50,787 bases of DNA, from positions 1 through 50,787 of the forward strand of contig JANNBJ010000024.1 of the NCBI GenBank assembly GCA_031385325.1. Reading direction: 5' to 3'. This stretch comes from SYFY01 sp031385325 (GTDB lineage Bacteria > Pseudomonadota > Gammaproteobacteria > Pseudomonadales > Azotimanducaceae). Positions 8,274-16,455 of this stretch are shown here, in pieces. The notes below the pieces were generated by a model. It searched no databases and was not told the DNA's origin. It saw only the letters and a list, made by a program, of their open reading frames with translations. The translations under genes were made by a program, and so were the position numbers. How positions within the stretch are numbered: position 1 is the first letter of the stretch; each line of letters begins with the position of its first letter.

Positions 8274-9731
8274 TCAGGCGTTCAACCACTTCGTAAGCAG
8301 GCGGTGGTGCCAGCGCACCTTGATGTCCTGGTAGTTGGTGAGCGTGAGGTGTCCCGGCGGTTTGGCGGCCTTCATGCCACGCTGTACACGCGCAACGTTT
8401 TCCACGTCCTGATTGAAGATGCTGCCGAATTGTTCATCCGGGCCCAGCCACCTGATCTTTGCCGCGGGTGGTCTTGGTTGTCCCTCAGGCAGGCTCACCA
8501 TCATCATGATCTCGAAGATGCATTTGTCCGGATCATGACCATACGGGCGGTAGCGATAGAAGATCGGACCGGGCCATGGCGAGATGTTCGGGAAGATGTG
8601 GTATTGAATCGCTGACGTCAGTTCCATATCCGTTGGCGGGAGGCCCACAAAACCTTGCGTCCCGCGTGCGCGCGACGCATCGGCGAGCAATTTTCGTGTT
8701 GTCATGCCGTCAGGCAGATCGTCGACACTGCCAGACATTTTCTGTACGCCCATTTCGCTGACCGACTCGCCGCGATAGAACATTTCCTCAATCAGTTCCC
8801 GCTCGGTGAGTTCATAGGGAAGATTGGGATTTGGCATTGGCGGCGCCATGGTCATGCGGCTCCAGTTCGCATCACCACCGTCATAGATGTTGTACTCGGT
8901 ATTGGAGCCGTCACCACCCAACAGTCCGATGCTCATCTGCGGATGGGTTGCCAGCACGTGGAAGGCTTCCATGAAGGCCTCCTGGGCAATTTTCCAGTTG
9001 CAGTCGATGATCTTTGCGGAATGGGTGGCTTTCCACCGCGTTGCAAATGGCCAGCGTTCGAAGTGCTTGGTGATGTCGCCCAGGAAATCGAGCAGTGGTT
9101 CTGCGTTGTCGTCGATGTTGATGAACACCAGACCGTCCCAGATTTCGCACCGCACTGCAGGCAGGCTGAACTGCTTCTTGTCGACGTGAGGAAAATCGAA
9201 CTCGATCGATGGCGGGATCTGCTTCAGCGAACCGTCGAGGTTCCATGACAATCCGTGGAAGGGGCAGCGAAACTCCGGAGAATTGGCGGATTCCGACTGG
9301 TTTTCGCACAACTGACGGCCACGATGCAGGCAGGAGTTGTAGAACGCCTTGACCTCGTTGGTCGAGGTTCGAACGATGATGAACGACCAGTCCACGATGT
9401 CGTAGACGATATGGTCACCTACCTCGGGAATGTCCTGTTCGAAGCAGGCGAGTTGCCAGACCTTGGCCCACAGTTTTTCGACCTCGCGCTGCGCCCATTC
9501 CTTGCTGATGTAGTGTTCACGAGCGAGCGGTTCTGAACCCAGATAGGTGAATTCGGAATGGCGTAGTTGCCAGGGTACCTCGACGGTTTCTTCGTCGAGC
9601 AGATCCTGCACCTGCTTGCCACGCGATCGTGCATAACCCAGCGGTGGATCCCGCGTTTCTTTCGTTTTTCCTGCCTTTCCAGCTGCCGTTCCGGCCGTCT
9701 GTCTGGTTTTTTTGGTATCAACTGTTGCCAT
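8274..9731 (-). CDS. Rieske oxygenase alpha subunit (aromatic-ring-hydroxylating type), system 1
   Basis: 485 residues. The Rieske 2Fe-2S motif is C134-x-H136...C156-P-F-H159 (NSCLHRGRQLC...FRCPFHGLSWN). The C-terminal catalytic domain carries the mononuclear iron motif QEAFMEAFHVLATHPQ with H258 and H263; the residue three before H258, where most enzymes have the inter-subunit bridging Asp, is E255. Such enzymes activate O2 for hydroxylation or demethylation using electrons from a ferredoxin and a reductase. The first ~30 residues are Lys/Ala/Thr-rich and probably disordered. The ferredoxin gene is immediately upstream and overlaps this frame by 14 bp. No reductase or beta-subunit gene is present in the window. 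The substrate is unknown; the TonB receptor and CoA-transferase on either side suggest a hydrophobic or aromatic acid. Confidence 0.93.
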   Translation of the reverse strand: MATVDTKKTRQTAGTAAGKAGKTKETRDPPLGYARSRGKQVQDLLDEETVEVPWQLRHSEFTYLGSEPLAREHYISKEWAQREVEKLWAKVWQLACFEQDIPEVGDHIVYDIVDWSFIIVRTSTNEVKAFYNSCLHRGRQLCENQSESANSPEFRCPFHGLSWNLDGSLKQIPPSIEFDFPHVDKKQFSLPAVRCEIWDGLVFINIDDNAEPLLDFLGDITKHFERWPFATRWKATHSAKIIDCNWKIAQEAFMEAFHVLATHPQMSIGLLGGDGSNTEYNIYDGGDANWSRMTMAPPMPNPNLPYELTERELIEEMFYRGESVSEMGVQKMSGSVDDLPDGMTTRKLLADASRARGTQGFVGLPPTDMELTSAIQYHIFPNISPWPGPIFYRYRPYGHDPDKCIFEIMMMVSLPEGQPRPPAAKIRWLGPDEQFGSIFNQDVENVARVQRGMKAAKPPGHLTLTNYQDIKVRWHHRLLTKWLNA

Positions 9732-10038
9732 GTTGTTTCCTCACTCCGATTTTTCTGAGACGAATATCAGCGATGACCCTGGCCTGACACGCCAGGCGCC
9801 AGCCCAGTCCTTTGTTGGGTAACGATTCCGCGAGGCTGCGCAAACCGGTGTCTTCCCAAGGTTCGACGGGGGACAGGTTTTCTTCGCCTTCGAGAATCTG
9901 AAAGACACAGGTTTTGCAGGTGCCCTGGCCGCCACAGATGGTTGGCCAGGTATAACCGTTGCGCCACGCCGCCTGGATGATGGTTTCGCCTTCGCAGATA
10001 TCGAAGGCGACGCGGGATGGCTCGACTTCGACTTTCAC
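9718..10038 (-). CDS. Plant-type 2Fe-2S ferredoxin
   Basis: 106 residues. The ferredoxin cluster ligands are visible as C-GGQGT-C-KT-C plus a distal Cys in RLACQARV, the plant-type arrangement rather than a Rieske ferredoxin. N-terminal VEVEPSRVAFDICEGETIIQAAWRNGY is the usual beta-grasp strand pair. It is the likely electron donor to the Rieske oxygenase whose gene it overlaps (its last 14 bp). Its own start overlaps the stop of the 74-residue protein by 4 bp (ATGA), so the three frames are translationally coupled. The C-terminal tail (IRLRKIGVRKQHGNS) is basic. The NAD(P)H-dependent reductase that would feed it is not in the window. Confidence 0.92.
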   Translation of the reverse strand: MKVEVEPSRVAFDICEGETIIQAAWRNGYTWPTICGGQGTCKTCVFQILEGEENLSPVEPWEDTGLRSLAESLPNKGLGWRLACQARVIADIRLRKIGVRKQHGNS

Positions 10039-10259
10039 CCGCGACGGCGTGAGAACGCACCGAGCGAAGTAGCACCCTCGGCGGTCTTTCCGCCAATGTG
10101 GCCGATCATGTGGTGGTCGGCATAGGTGAGATCACCAGACACCCACTTGGCGTCTGGCGTAAAAAGTCCGGATCGTCCGGTCTTGGGATCACTGACGCTG
10201 ACCTGACCGGCGTCGGTAGATTCGTAGATAAAACCGCTGTAGGCGTGACGTAGACGCAT
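10035..10259 (-). CDS. Small unknown protein, first gene of the Rieske/ferredoxin operon
   Basis: 74 residues, no recognised domain, no signal peptide or membrane segment. The sequence contains a motif-like stretch, SVSDPKTGRSGLFTPDAKW, followed by VSGDLTYADHHMIGHIGG, and a basic C terminus (FSRRRG). It is judged real because it has a very strong ribosome binding site (GGGAGGGG four to five bases before ATG) and ends in a 4-bp overlap with the ferredoxin start. Position suggests an accessory subunit or assembly factor of the oxygenase system, but that is inference only. The two adjacent His residues plus another three residues later could bind metal; nothing proves it. It may be a lineage-specific protein. 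Confidence 0.72.
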   Translation of the reverse strand: MRLRHAYSGFIYESTDAGQVSVSDPKTGRSGLFTPDAKWVSGDLTYADHHMIGHIGGKTAEGATSLGAFSRRRG

Positions 10260-10408
10260 TTTTCCCCTCCCGAGGGATCAACTATTCCTGACTCATCTGA
10301 TGACGGTCAATTCCCTCCAGTGGATTTTCGGCCTCGCTGTCTGCCACCACGCAGTCGAGGTCCGGGCGTACTTCGCCGGACCCCATAACCAAGCGGTGCA
10401 GACAGACA

Positions 10409-12805
10409 TTACAGCGCAGCTTCTACCTCTACGCCGTACGTTGCACCAGGACCGACAAAGCCAGTGCCGAAGAGTCCGGGCAAAAATCCGGAAATCTCCT
10501 GCCGTTGATTGGTGAGATTCTGACCGAACACCGTCAGACGGAATTTATCCCATACGTAGCCGATTTGCGCGTTCAAAAACTTCTGCGCGCCCAATTGCGT
10601 GCCCGGGTCGTTGAACGTATCGGTTTCCTGCTTGGCGACATAGTTCCACTTGGTTTGCAGCGACAGCTCACCAGGTCCAACCTCCATGGTGTAGGTACCA
10701 CCCACACCAAACGTCCATTCAGGTGCGAGTTTGGGAGTCAGAAAATCGACATTTTCTGCAGGCGTGCCCGGTCGCAGATCCTGAATCGGGATGAAACCCT
10801 TCGAAAAGAAACCGTTGTACTTCGCATCCAGCCAACCACCGGTGCTGAAGACATCCAGGTGTTCGCTGACCACAAACCGTGTCTCCAGTTCGATGCCGAG
10901 GTACTCCAGACCGCCAATGTTCTCGAACACGGTGGCGACAGTATTGGTTTCCGCATCGTTGACGACGTTTGAATCCTGCTTGTCCTGGAAGTCGTTGTAG
11001 AAGCCGGTAGCGTTGACCTGCAGTCGGTTGTCCATGAACTGCGCCTTCATACCCACTTCGTAGGACTTCGCGAATTCAGGGTCGTACTGATTCCGGACGA
11101 AATCCCTGATGTTCTGGTTTACACCGAAAAATCCGCCGCTTTTGAAACCTTCAGAATAGGTACCGAAAAACATGATGTCTTCGGTGAAGTGGTAGGCAAC
11201 ACCGAGGTGAATCGTCGTTTCCTTCCAGTTGTTTTTCAGATCAGCGTGGCCAATGTCGAAATTGAATGGATACCGAAGCGCCCGGGAGCCCTGATAGGCC
11301 TGATAACCCAGGAAGTGCTTGTTTTCATCCGTGTAACGAATCCCGGCAGTCAGGATCAGCTTGTCGGTGACCTCGTAGTCGACCTGCGTGAAAAACGCGA
11401 GTGAATCAGCTTTCTGGGTCTGGAAGAGACGCTGATCGTAGTTTGGTCCAAGCCCTTGTCCGCGTGACCTTGGGTCGCAGGTCAGCACGCCGAAGACCTT
11501 TGCAAGACACAGATCGAGGCCCGCAGGTGTGTCGAAGCGCAATCCACCCAGCAACACGTTCCAGAAGGTTCCCGCCGTCACCCAGTCCTGATCATACTGG
11601 CTCTCGAAGTAGTAGGCGCCGACCACGAAGTCGAACCGCTCATAGGTGCCCTCAAGCCGGACTTCCTGGCTGAACTGTTCGTAGACGTTGTCGTTATCGA
11701 TATAGATGAAGTCGTCCTTCGTTCCATCGAGTTCGGAGATCGTGTCTTCGTACGGCGTGTCGTGGTAACCGGTTACAGAGACCAGGCTGAGGTTTTCGTT
11801 GATGTCATAATGCATGTTCAGCGAATAAACGTCGTTTCGGTATCGCCCCTTGTTGGGCTGGTTGGTCTCGACGGACGTTGCACGTTTTTCCGGGTCGAGC
11901 CGACAGCTTCTGAACAGATTGCAGGGAATCGTTCCACCACTCAGATCCTGAACGCGCCCCAGGTCGGCACCAGTTGGCTTCGGGAAATAACCTGGCAGCA
12001 CGTTGTAATTGGTGGGCGCGCCGGTATCGCTGTGGTCGTTGTAGCGTTCGATGGTCAGCAGCGCTTCAAAGCTGTCGTTGGGTGTCCACAGCAGCGTCAC
12101 ACCGAAGTTCTCGTAGTCTTTTTCCGGTGCCTTGCCACCGTCGAAGGTCCGGGTGAGGTAACCGTCATTCTTGACGCCAGCGTAGAACAACTTTGCAGCC
12201 AGCGTTTCTTCGATGATCGGAAAGTTCATCAACGCGCGGATTTCACGATCACCGTATCGTCCGGCAGTCAGTTTGGCCTTGCCACCGAGTTCGCCGGTTG
12301 GCTTGGTTCTGAAGACGCTGATGACACCGCCTACGGTGTTCTTGCCAAACAATGTGCCCTGCGGTCCGCGCAGGATTTCGACACGCTCCAGATCGAAGTT
12401 TTCAACGATCTGTCCCGTCACCGTGCCAAAAAAGACGCCATCCAGAGACACCGCAATCGGTGAGTCAAATGACTTGTCCCCTGAACTGGTGCTGGTAACA
12501 CCACGAATGGTGATGGTAGATGCGCGAGCCCGACCCGGGTTCTGCCGAATGATGACGTTGGAGGAGTACCCGTTGACGTCACTCAGATTGCGAATCGTTG
12601 AATCGTGTAATTGTTCTGACAACGCCGTCATGGCGATAGGCACATCCTGTGCGGATTCTTCCTTCTTGCGTGCGGTAACTATGATTTCCTCGATACCGAG
12701 GTTTGATTCCGCGGCGATCACCGGGACGGATAAAACGCTGCCACTGAAAACTACGGCAGTCATCACGACTCGGGCCACGGAGGTACAAACAATGCCTTGC
12801 ATCAT
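10409..12805 (-). CDS. TonB-dependent outer-membrane receptor
   Basis: 798 residues from the ATG at 12805 (MMQGIVCTSVARVVMTAVV...), chosen because GGGGGA lies eight bases upstream and the start gives a proper signal peptide ending near VIAAES. A TonB-box-like segment (IEEIIVTARKKEESAQDVPIAMTAL) leads into the plug domain with the typical RGPQGTLFGKNTVGGVISV motif, followed by a 22-strand barrel repeat pattern to the end. The chain ends ...YGVEVEAAL rather than in the usual aromatic residue. It imports a bulky or scarce ligand across the outer membrane with TonB energy. The class resembles receptors often found near aromatic or steroid degradation genes; the ligand is unknown. The gene lies 149 bp downstream of the Rieske operon's first gene in the opposite order, so it probably has its own promoter in 12806-13237. 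Confidence 0.95.
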   Translation of the reverse strand: MMQGIVCTSVARVVMTAVVFSGSVLSVPVIAAESNLGIEEIIVTARKKEESAQDVPIAMTALSEQLHDSTIRNLSDVNGYSSNVIIRQNPGRARASTITIRGVTSTSSGDKSFDSPIAVSLDGVFFGTVTGQIVENFDLERVEILRGPQGTLFGKNTVGGVISVFRTKPTGELGGKAKLTAGRYGDREIRALMNFPIIEETLAAKLFYAGVKNDGYLTRTFDGGKAPEKDYENFGVTLLWTPNDSFEALLTIERYNDHSDTGAPTNYNVLPGYFPKPTGADLGRVQDLSGGTIPCNLFRSCRLDPEKRATSVETNQPNKGRYRNDVYSLNMHYDINENLSLVSVTGYHDTPYEDTISELDGTKDDFIYIDNDNVYEQFSQEVRLEGTYERFDFVVGAYYFESQYDQDWVTAGTFWNVLLGGLRFDTPAGLDLCLAKVFGVLTCDPRSRGQGLGPNYDQRLFQTQKADSLAFFTQVDYEVTDKLILTAGIRYTDENKHFLGYQAYQGSRALRYPFNFDIGHADLKNNWKETTIHLGVAYHFTEDIMFFGTYSEGFKSGGFFGVNQNIRDFVRNQYDPEFAKSYEVGMKAQFMDNRLQVNATGFYNDFQDKQDSNVVNDAETNTVATVFENIGGLEYLGIELETRFVVSEHLDVFSTGGWLDAKYNGFFSKGFIPIQDLRPGTPAENVDFLTPKLAPEWTFGVGGTYTMEVGPGELSLQTKWNYVAKQETDTFNDPGTQLGAQKFLNAQIGYVWDKFRLTVFGQNLTNQRQEISGFLPGLFGTGFVGPGATYGVEVEAAL

Positions 12806-13237
12806 TTTCGATTCCCCCAAAGTGCCCTGTTGCTTTTCTTGTCGCACCGCCAGCATTGCCGGGGGTGGTCGCCGGAGTCTAGGCGCGCCGATCGAAAGGA
12901 TCAAGGCTGACGGTTTTCGAGTTCCCAACGAGACGGCTTCGGGAGCTGTTCCATTCCAGAGTCTGAACGTGCCGATCTCTGGAGGGTATTGGTGCAATGC
13001 AACATGGCGTAAATAGGCCGTTAGTTACAACAGACCTTGAGAGTTCCGTTCTTGGAATTGGCTCGAAAGTGTCGATATTGGCGTGCACAGTGCGGAAACA
13101 TTCATCGCCGAAGAATCAAGCAGTTGGGACGATGTCGTGAGAATTTAAATTCTCATTGGCCCAGTGGTTCGGTCCACAATCGAGATCCCCGGCTTGTTTC
13201 CCTCCGGAGGGTGACGGAGGTCGATCTTCAGGCGAAT
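12806..13237. other. 432-bp gene-poor region upstream of the TonB receptor
   Basis: No convincing coding frame is present. The part nearest the receptor (12806-12815) holds its ribosome binding site. The only strong signal is the 18-bp palindrome at 13138-13155. The region ends at the stop codon of the PIN toxin. A receptor promoter is expected here, but no good -35/-10 pair could be named with confidence. Confidence 0.6.
13138..13155. promoter_or_regulatory. 18-bp perfect palindrome, candidate operator
   Basis: TGAGAATTTAAATTCTCA reads the same on both strands over all 18 positions and is AT-rich in a GC-rich background. It lies 333 bp upstream of the TonB receptor start and 83 bp past the toxin stop. 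The half-site TGAGAAT resembles a Fur half-site, but the spacing between halves (4 bp) is not the classical one. It may be an operator for the receptor, or the stem of a small hairpin after the toxin gene. Confidence 0.4.
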
Positions 13238-13633
13238 TCAAACAGGGGCGATGAACCTGCAACGGACACCGCTAGCCCGTTTGATCTTTTCGTCAAACGT
13301 CGCCAACGGGCTATCGAGAGCCTCTGCGAGCGCGACGTACCACGCATCGTAGGTCGTGAGATTGTCTCGCAGACCCCAGATGCGCTCGGCAAACGGCGAG
13401 AATGCAAACAATTCAATACTGAATCGCATGAGATCACGGTAAGCACCGTTCGACTCGAAAGGAGAGAGAATCTTTGCGCGTTCGAGTCGACGAAGCACGT
13501 TTGCAGTTTCGGCCAGGACCAACTCTGGAGCCGCGATGGGATGGCCAAGGAGGGTTTCTTCAGCCCAGCGTCCTTCTTTTCCCGAATCCACCAATGCGGA
13601 TACGAGCACTGAGGCGTCAATGACCACTGTCAC
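13238..13633 (-). CDS. PIN-domain toxin (VapC/FitB-like ribonuclease)
   Basis: 131 residues, the normal PIN toxin length. The four acidic residues of the PIN active site are recognisable: D6 (VVIDASVLVSAL), E42 (LAETANVLRRL), D96 (TTYDAWYVALAEAL) and D114 (ATFDEKI). PIN toxins cleave RNA, often tRNA, when freed from their antitoxin. The gene overlaps the antitoxin gene by 4 bp (ATGA), the usual order of antitoxin first. The pair sits between a palindrome-bearing spacer and hairpin element 2, a typical accessory niche. Confidence 0.9.
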   Translation of the reverse strand: MTVVIDASVLVSALVDSGKEGRWAEETLLGHPIAAPELVLAETANVLRRLERAKILSPFESNGAYRDLMRFSIELFAFSPFAERIWGLRDNLTTYDAWYVALAEALDSPLATFDEKIKRASGVRCRFIAPV

Positions 13634-13866
13634 TTTCGATCCGCGTCTCTGGCGCGAAGAATCTTGCTGGAGGAAATTTTGGTGTTGGTTGACGCCTTAC
13701 GGTCCCGCAAGTTGGCAACCCAGGTCTCAATGGATGGGCGGGAGGCAATGCGCTCCAGTTCGCTGCGTAGAAATTCCTGCATCGATTTGCCTTGCAGCGC
13801 TGCGCGTGCGGCCAGTTCATCCCTGGTCGATTCGGAAACGTCTCTGATCGTGAGTTGAACGCTCAT
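13630..13866 (-). CDS. FitA-like ribbon-helix-helix antitoxin
   Basis: 78 residues. The N terminus SVQLTIRDVSESTRDELAARAALQGKSMQEFLRSELERIA is a FitA-type ribbon-helix-helix DNA-binding domain; the C-terminal half (IETWVANLRDRKAS...) is basic and probably binds and blocks the PIN toxin. It would repress its own operon through small palindromes just upstream (13869-13881 and 13886-13900). The start ATG at 13866 matches the family N terminus closely. Confidence 0.88.
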   Translation of the reverse strand: MSVQLTIRDVSESTRDELAARAALQGKSMQEFLRSELERIASRPSIETWVANLRDRKASTNTKISSSKILRARDADRK

Positions 13867-13868
13867 GC

Positions 13869-13900
13869 CTTCATAATGAAGTCTATGCAGGCATTCTGCA
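13869..13900 (-). promoter_or_regulatory. Candidate antitoxin operator: two small inverted repeats
   Basis: CTTCAT-A-ATGAAG (13869-13881) is a perfect 6-bp-arm inverted repeat directly before the antitoxin start, and TGCAG-GCATT-CTGCA (13886-13900) is a second one with 5-bp arms. Type II antitoxins with ribbon-helix-helix domains bind such paired sites and autorepress. Assignment is by position and symmetry only. Confidence 0.45.
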
Positions 13901-13930
13901 AGCAGATGTTGCGGATTTCAGCGACGGCTC

Positions 13931-14099
13931 CTAGCAGCCTGTCGGACTTGAGCGATCGTAGCGAGCCGAGTGGGAGAGCGAGGACAGTTTTTCACGATTT
14001 CGAGGCGCATAGCGGCGCTATGCAACGAGAAATCGGGGAGAAATGGACCGCTCTTCCCACTGGCGCAGTAGATCAGTCTCAAGTCCGACAGACTCCTAG
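13931..14099. mobile_element. Hairpin element 2 (MITE-like), ~169 bp with 22-bp terminal inverted repeats
   Basis: The left end 13931-13952 (starting CTAGCAGCCTGTCGGACTTG) and the reverse complement of the right end 14078-14099 (starting CTAGGAGTCTGTCGGACTTG) match at 20 of 22 positions. The centre is GCATAGC-GGC-GCTATGC (14007-14023), and flanking stretches (CGATTTC/GAAATCG; AGTGGGAGAGCG against GCTCTTCCCACT) also pair, so the unit folds into a long hairpin. There is no transposase frame. CTAG is present at both ends and may be a palindromic target duplication. The right-end CTAG contains the TAG stop of the ABC permease gene at 14096. Sequence is unrelated to hairpin element 1, but size, fold, CTAG borders and position are the same. 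Confidence 0.75.
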
Positions 14100-15289
14100 G
14101 CCACTGATTTGAGTCCGTCGACGACACTAAGTCTTGCTGCTCGTACAGCCGGCAGCAGACCACCGATAAACCCGATCACCAGTGAGAGCAGTACCCCAGC
14201 AAACAGCAATTCCGGTTGAACTGAAAAGCGGAAGGCGACCTGTGAATACGCCCCCCCGATGGACGTCATGTCGATGCCATCAAAGATCATCCAACCCATC
14301 GCTGCTCCTAACACTCCGCCGATCAGCGCCATGAGCATTGCTTCAATGAGTACAGAAATCACGATGGGTGTTGCCGAAAATCCAATCGCGCGAAGGATGG
14401 CGATTTCGCGAGTTCGCGTTGAAACGGCGGCGTAGAGTGAGTTGAGCGCCGTCGCGATTGCACCGAAAGACATGATGATGCCGACCGTAATACCGACGAT
14501 GGTCATCAGGCGAGTCGATGATTCGGCTTGTTCATTGTAGAAATCGCTTTCGCGGAATACGGTGTTGGCCAGGCGTTTGTCCCCGAGGATCGCCGCTGTC
14601 ACGACGTCCAGGGATTGTGGTGAATCGAGTCTCGCGCGAATGGTGTTCATCGTGGCGCGATTGAAGGCGTTCGCCATCACGTTCACATCAAGCCAGGCTT
14701 CTGACTCTGTCGCACGACCGTAGGCGCCAAAGTGTCCTACCACGGTGAACGTGACACCTTTGAGGGAAATGTGGTCACCAACCTGCAATCCCTCAAACGT
14801 CCGGGCAGCCGCTTCACCGACGATGACCTCGAACTGTCCGGCTGTAGATAGTCGACCCTGTGTGATGCTCACTTCAGGGCGGACCCTCAGGGCCGCTTCA
14901 CTCACGCCTCGGAGCGGCAGTCCGGCGCGGTTGTGGTCGTCCCGTCTGGACAGATTTACGGTGAGGTAAATCTCTGGAGAGACGAGCGGCTTGTTTCCAC
15001 CGTCCAGTGCCCTGGTTGCGGATATGCCTGGCAGACCGGCGATAATTGCTGCCTGATCGCGGGTGATTGAGCCGTTTATTTCCGAACGTGATCCCTTGCC
15101 CAGGAGCAGCACGCGATCTGCCTCGCCGCTGCTTTGCATGGTTTCACGCAGACCATTGGCCATTGCGAACAACGCGGTCAACACGAACACCACGCCAGCT
15201 ATACCGACGACGACGACAGCAGAAGAACCCAGGCGGGTTCGCAAGGTGGAAACGTTGATCAAGGCAACTCGGACAATCCTGCGGAACAT
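14096..15289 (-). CDS. ABC exporter permease (FtsX/MacB-like), second permease
   Basis: 397 residues. One N-terminal transmembrane helix (about 22-45), a large periplasmic MacB_PCD-type domain (about 46-265), and three C-terminal helices with the FtsX signature TRTREIAILRAIGFSA and LPAVRAARLSVVDGL. This is the LolC/MacB fold of ABC transporters that move lipids, peptides or drugs outward or extract lipoproteins, working as a heterodimer with the neighbouring permease. It is the last gene of an ATPase-permease-permease operon, 17 bp after the previous stop. The gene ends inside the CTAG of hairpin element 2 without an apparent loss of C-terminal sequence. Confidence 0.9.
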   Translation of the reverse strand: MFRRIVRVALINVSTLRTRLGSSAVVVVGIAGVVFVLTALFAMANGLRETMQSSGEADRVLLLGKGSRSEINGSITRDQAAIIAGLPGISATRALDGGNKPLVSPEIYLTVNLSRRDDHNRAGLPLRGVSEAALRVRPEVSITQGRLSTAGQFEVIVGEAAARTFEGLQVGDHISLKGVTFTVVGHFGAYGRATESEAWLDVNVMANAFNRATMNTIRARLDSPQSLDVVTAAILGDKRLANTVFRESDFYNEQAESSTRLMTIVGITVGIIMSFGAIATALNSLYAAVSTRTREIAILRAIGFSATPIVISVLIEAMLMALIGGVLGAAMGWMIFDGIDMTSIGGAYSQVAFRFSVQPELLFAGVLLSLVIGFIGGLLPAVRAARLSVVDGLKSVA

Positions 15290-15306
15290 TTTTGTTGATC
15301 CTCTAG

Positions 15307-16455
15307 TTAGAGCTTTCGAAGCTCATCGACCAGTTTAAGGCGCTTCAATCGAAGTACGGGGTGGCAAGCCGCCAATAGTCCGATGCACAGGACGATGCCA
15401 GCGGCTGCGGCAAGAGTCGGAAATCCAATGGTGATTCCGGCCAGCTGCGGTACAAAGTCGCGACCGAGACCGAGCAGCAGTGCACTGCCGATCAATCCAG
15501 GGACGGCGCCCAGGAGAACCAGAGCCAGTGACTCGCCAGCGACCAGTGCCTGGGTCGCCAGGCGTTGAAAACCCATCGCACGCAGCACAGCGAACTCGGC
15601 CATGCGTTCGTGCATGCCGTGCGCAATTGTGTTTGCAGTGACGAGTGCCATGGTGAACAGCACGGATCCGAGAATCACGGAGATCATCAGTCCGATGTCC
15701 CCGAGCTGCTGGGCAAAACCGAGTGCGAAGTCACGCTCTGTCGACGTGTTGGTTTCGTCGGAAGAGTTCGCGAAGCTGGAATCTATGCGGTCAACGATCT
15801 CGCCGGCTGAGTGCCCCACATCGACGTCAGCATTGATGTAGGACACGAGACCGGTTCCCCAGGCGCGATATTCGTCAAAGAACGCATAGTTGATGTACAT
15901 CGCAGTGAGATCGACGCTGCTGTTGCCACCATCGAAGATTCCCACCACATCGAATTCCCACGCGTTCATGTCCTTGTTTGACCAGATGTCCGGAACGAGC
16001 GCCACGCGATCGCCGACCTTGAGTCCGAACAGTTCTGCAGTTCTTCTCCCGACAATGGCGCCGGTGCGTGTCGTCGCCATTAGTTCGAGTGTGTCGGGCG
16101 AGACAATAATCTCCGGGTGCAAGGGAAAGAAACTGTCGGGGACCGCCCATCGTGCGAACGAGTTTTCACCGTCACGAAACGTTCCGCCGAACCAGGTTTG
16201 ATATGAGACGTCACGCACGCCTGGCAATTTGCTGATGACCATCGCGTGATTGACAGGCAAAAAGTCCGTGGTGGAGTGACGCGGTTGAACGATAAGACGA
16301 TTGCCTTCACTCGTTTCGCCACGACCTTCGAACACCATCAAGACCGGCCCGAACAGGCCGATGAGCAGAAAAGCGCTGGCAACGCTGAAGGTCGTCAACA
16401 ACGTGCGGCCGGGGCGACGCCACAGTCCACTGCGGACGAGTCCAAACCAGCTCAC
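15307..16455 (-). CDS. ABC exporter permease (FtsX/MacB-like), first permease
   Basis: 382 residues with the same plan as the next gene: an N-terminal helix (RTLLTTFSVASAFLLIGLFG), a periplasmic domain (about 40-245), and three C-terminal helices with ERMAEFAVLRAMGFQ before the second-last pair. It overlaps the ATPase gene by 4 bp (its ATG within the ATPase end), indicating coupled translation. The two permeases differ enough to be distinct subunits, as in LolC/LolE. The substrate is unknown. There is no periplasmic adaptor (MacA-like) or outer-membrane channel in the window. Confidence 0.9.
   Translation of the reverse strand: MSWFGLVRSGLWRRPGRTLLTTFSVASAFLLIGLFGPVLMVFEGRGETSEGNRLIVQPRHSTTDFLPVNHAMVISKLPGVRDVSYQTWFGGTFRDGENSFARWAVPDSFFPLHPEIIVSPDTLELMATTRTGAIVGRRTAELFGLKVGDRVALVPDIWSNKDMNAWEFDVVGIFDGGNSSVDLTAMYINYAFFDEYRAWGTGLVSYINADVDVGHSAGEIVDRIDSSFANSSDETNTSTERDFALGFAQQLGDIGLMISVILGSVLFTMALVTANTIAHGMHERMAEFAVLRAMGFQRLATQALVAGESLALVLLGAVPGLIGSALLLGLGRDFVPQLAGITIGFPTLAAAAGIVLCIGLLAACHPVLRLKRLKLVDELRKL

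Noticed and set aside
13138..13155. Classical Fur box
   Set aside because: The half-sites resemble Fur sites, but the 4-bp spacing does not match the usual overlapping or 7-1-7 arrangement.
13037..13612. 191-residue plus-strand open frame
   Set aside because: Mostly antisense to the PIN toxin, which has all four active-site acids.
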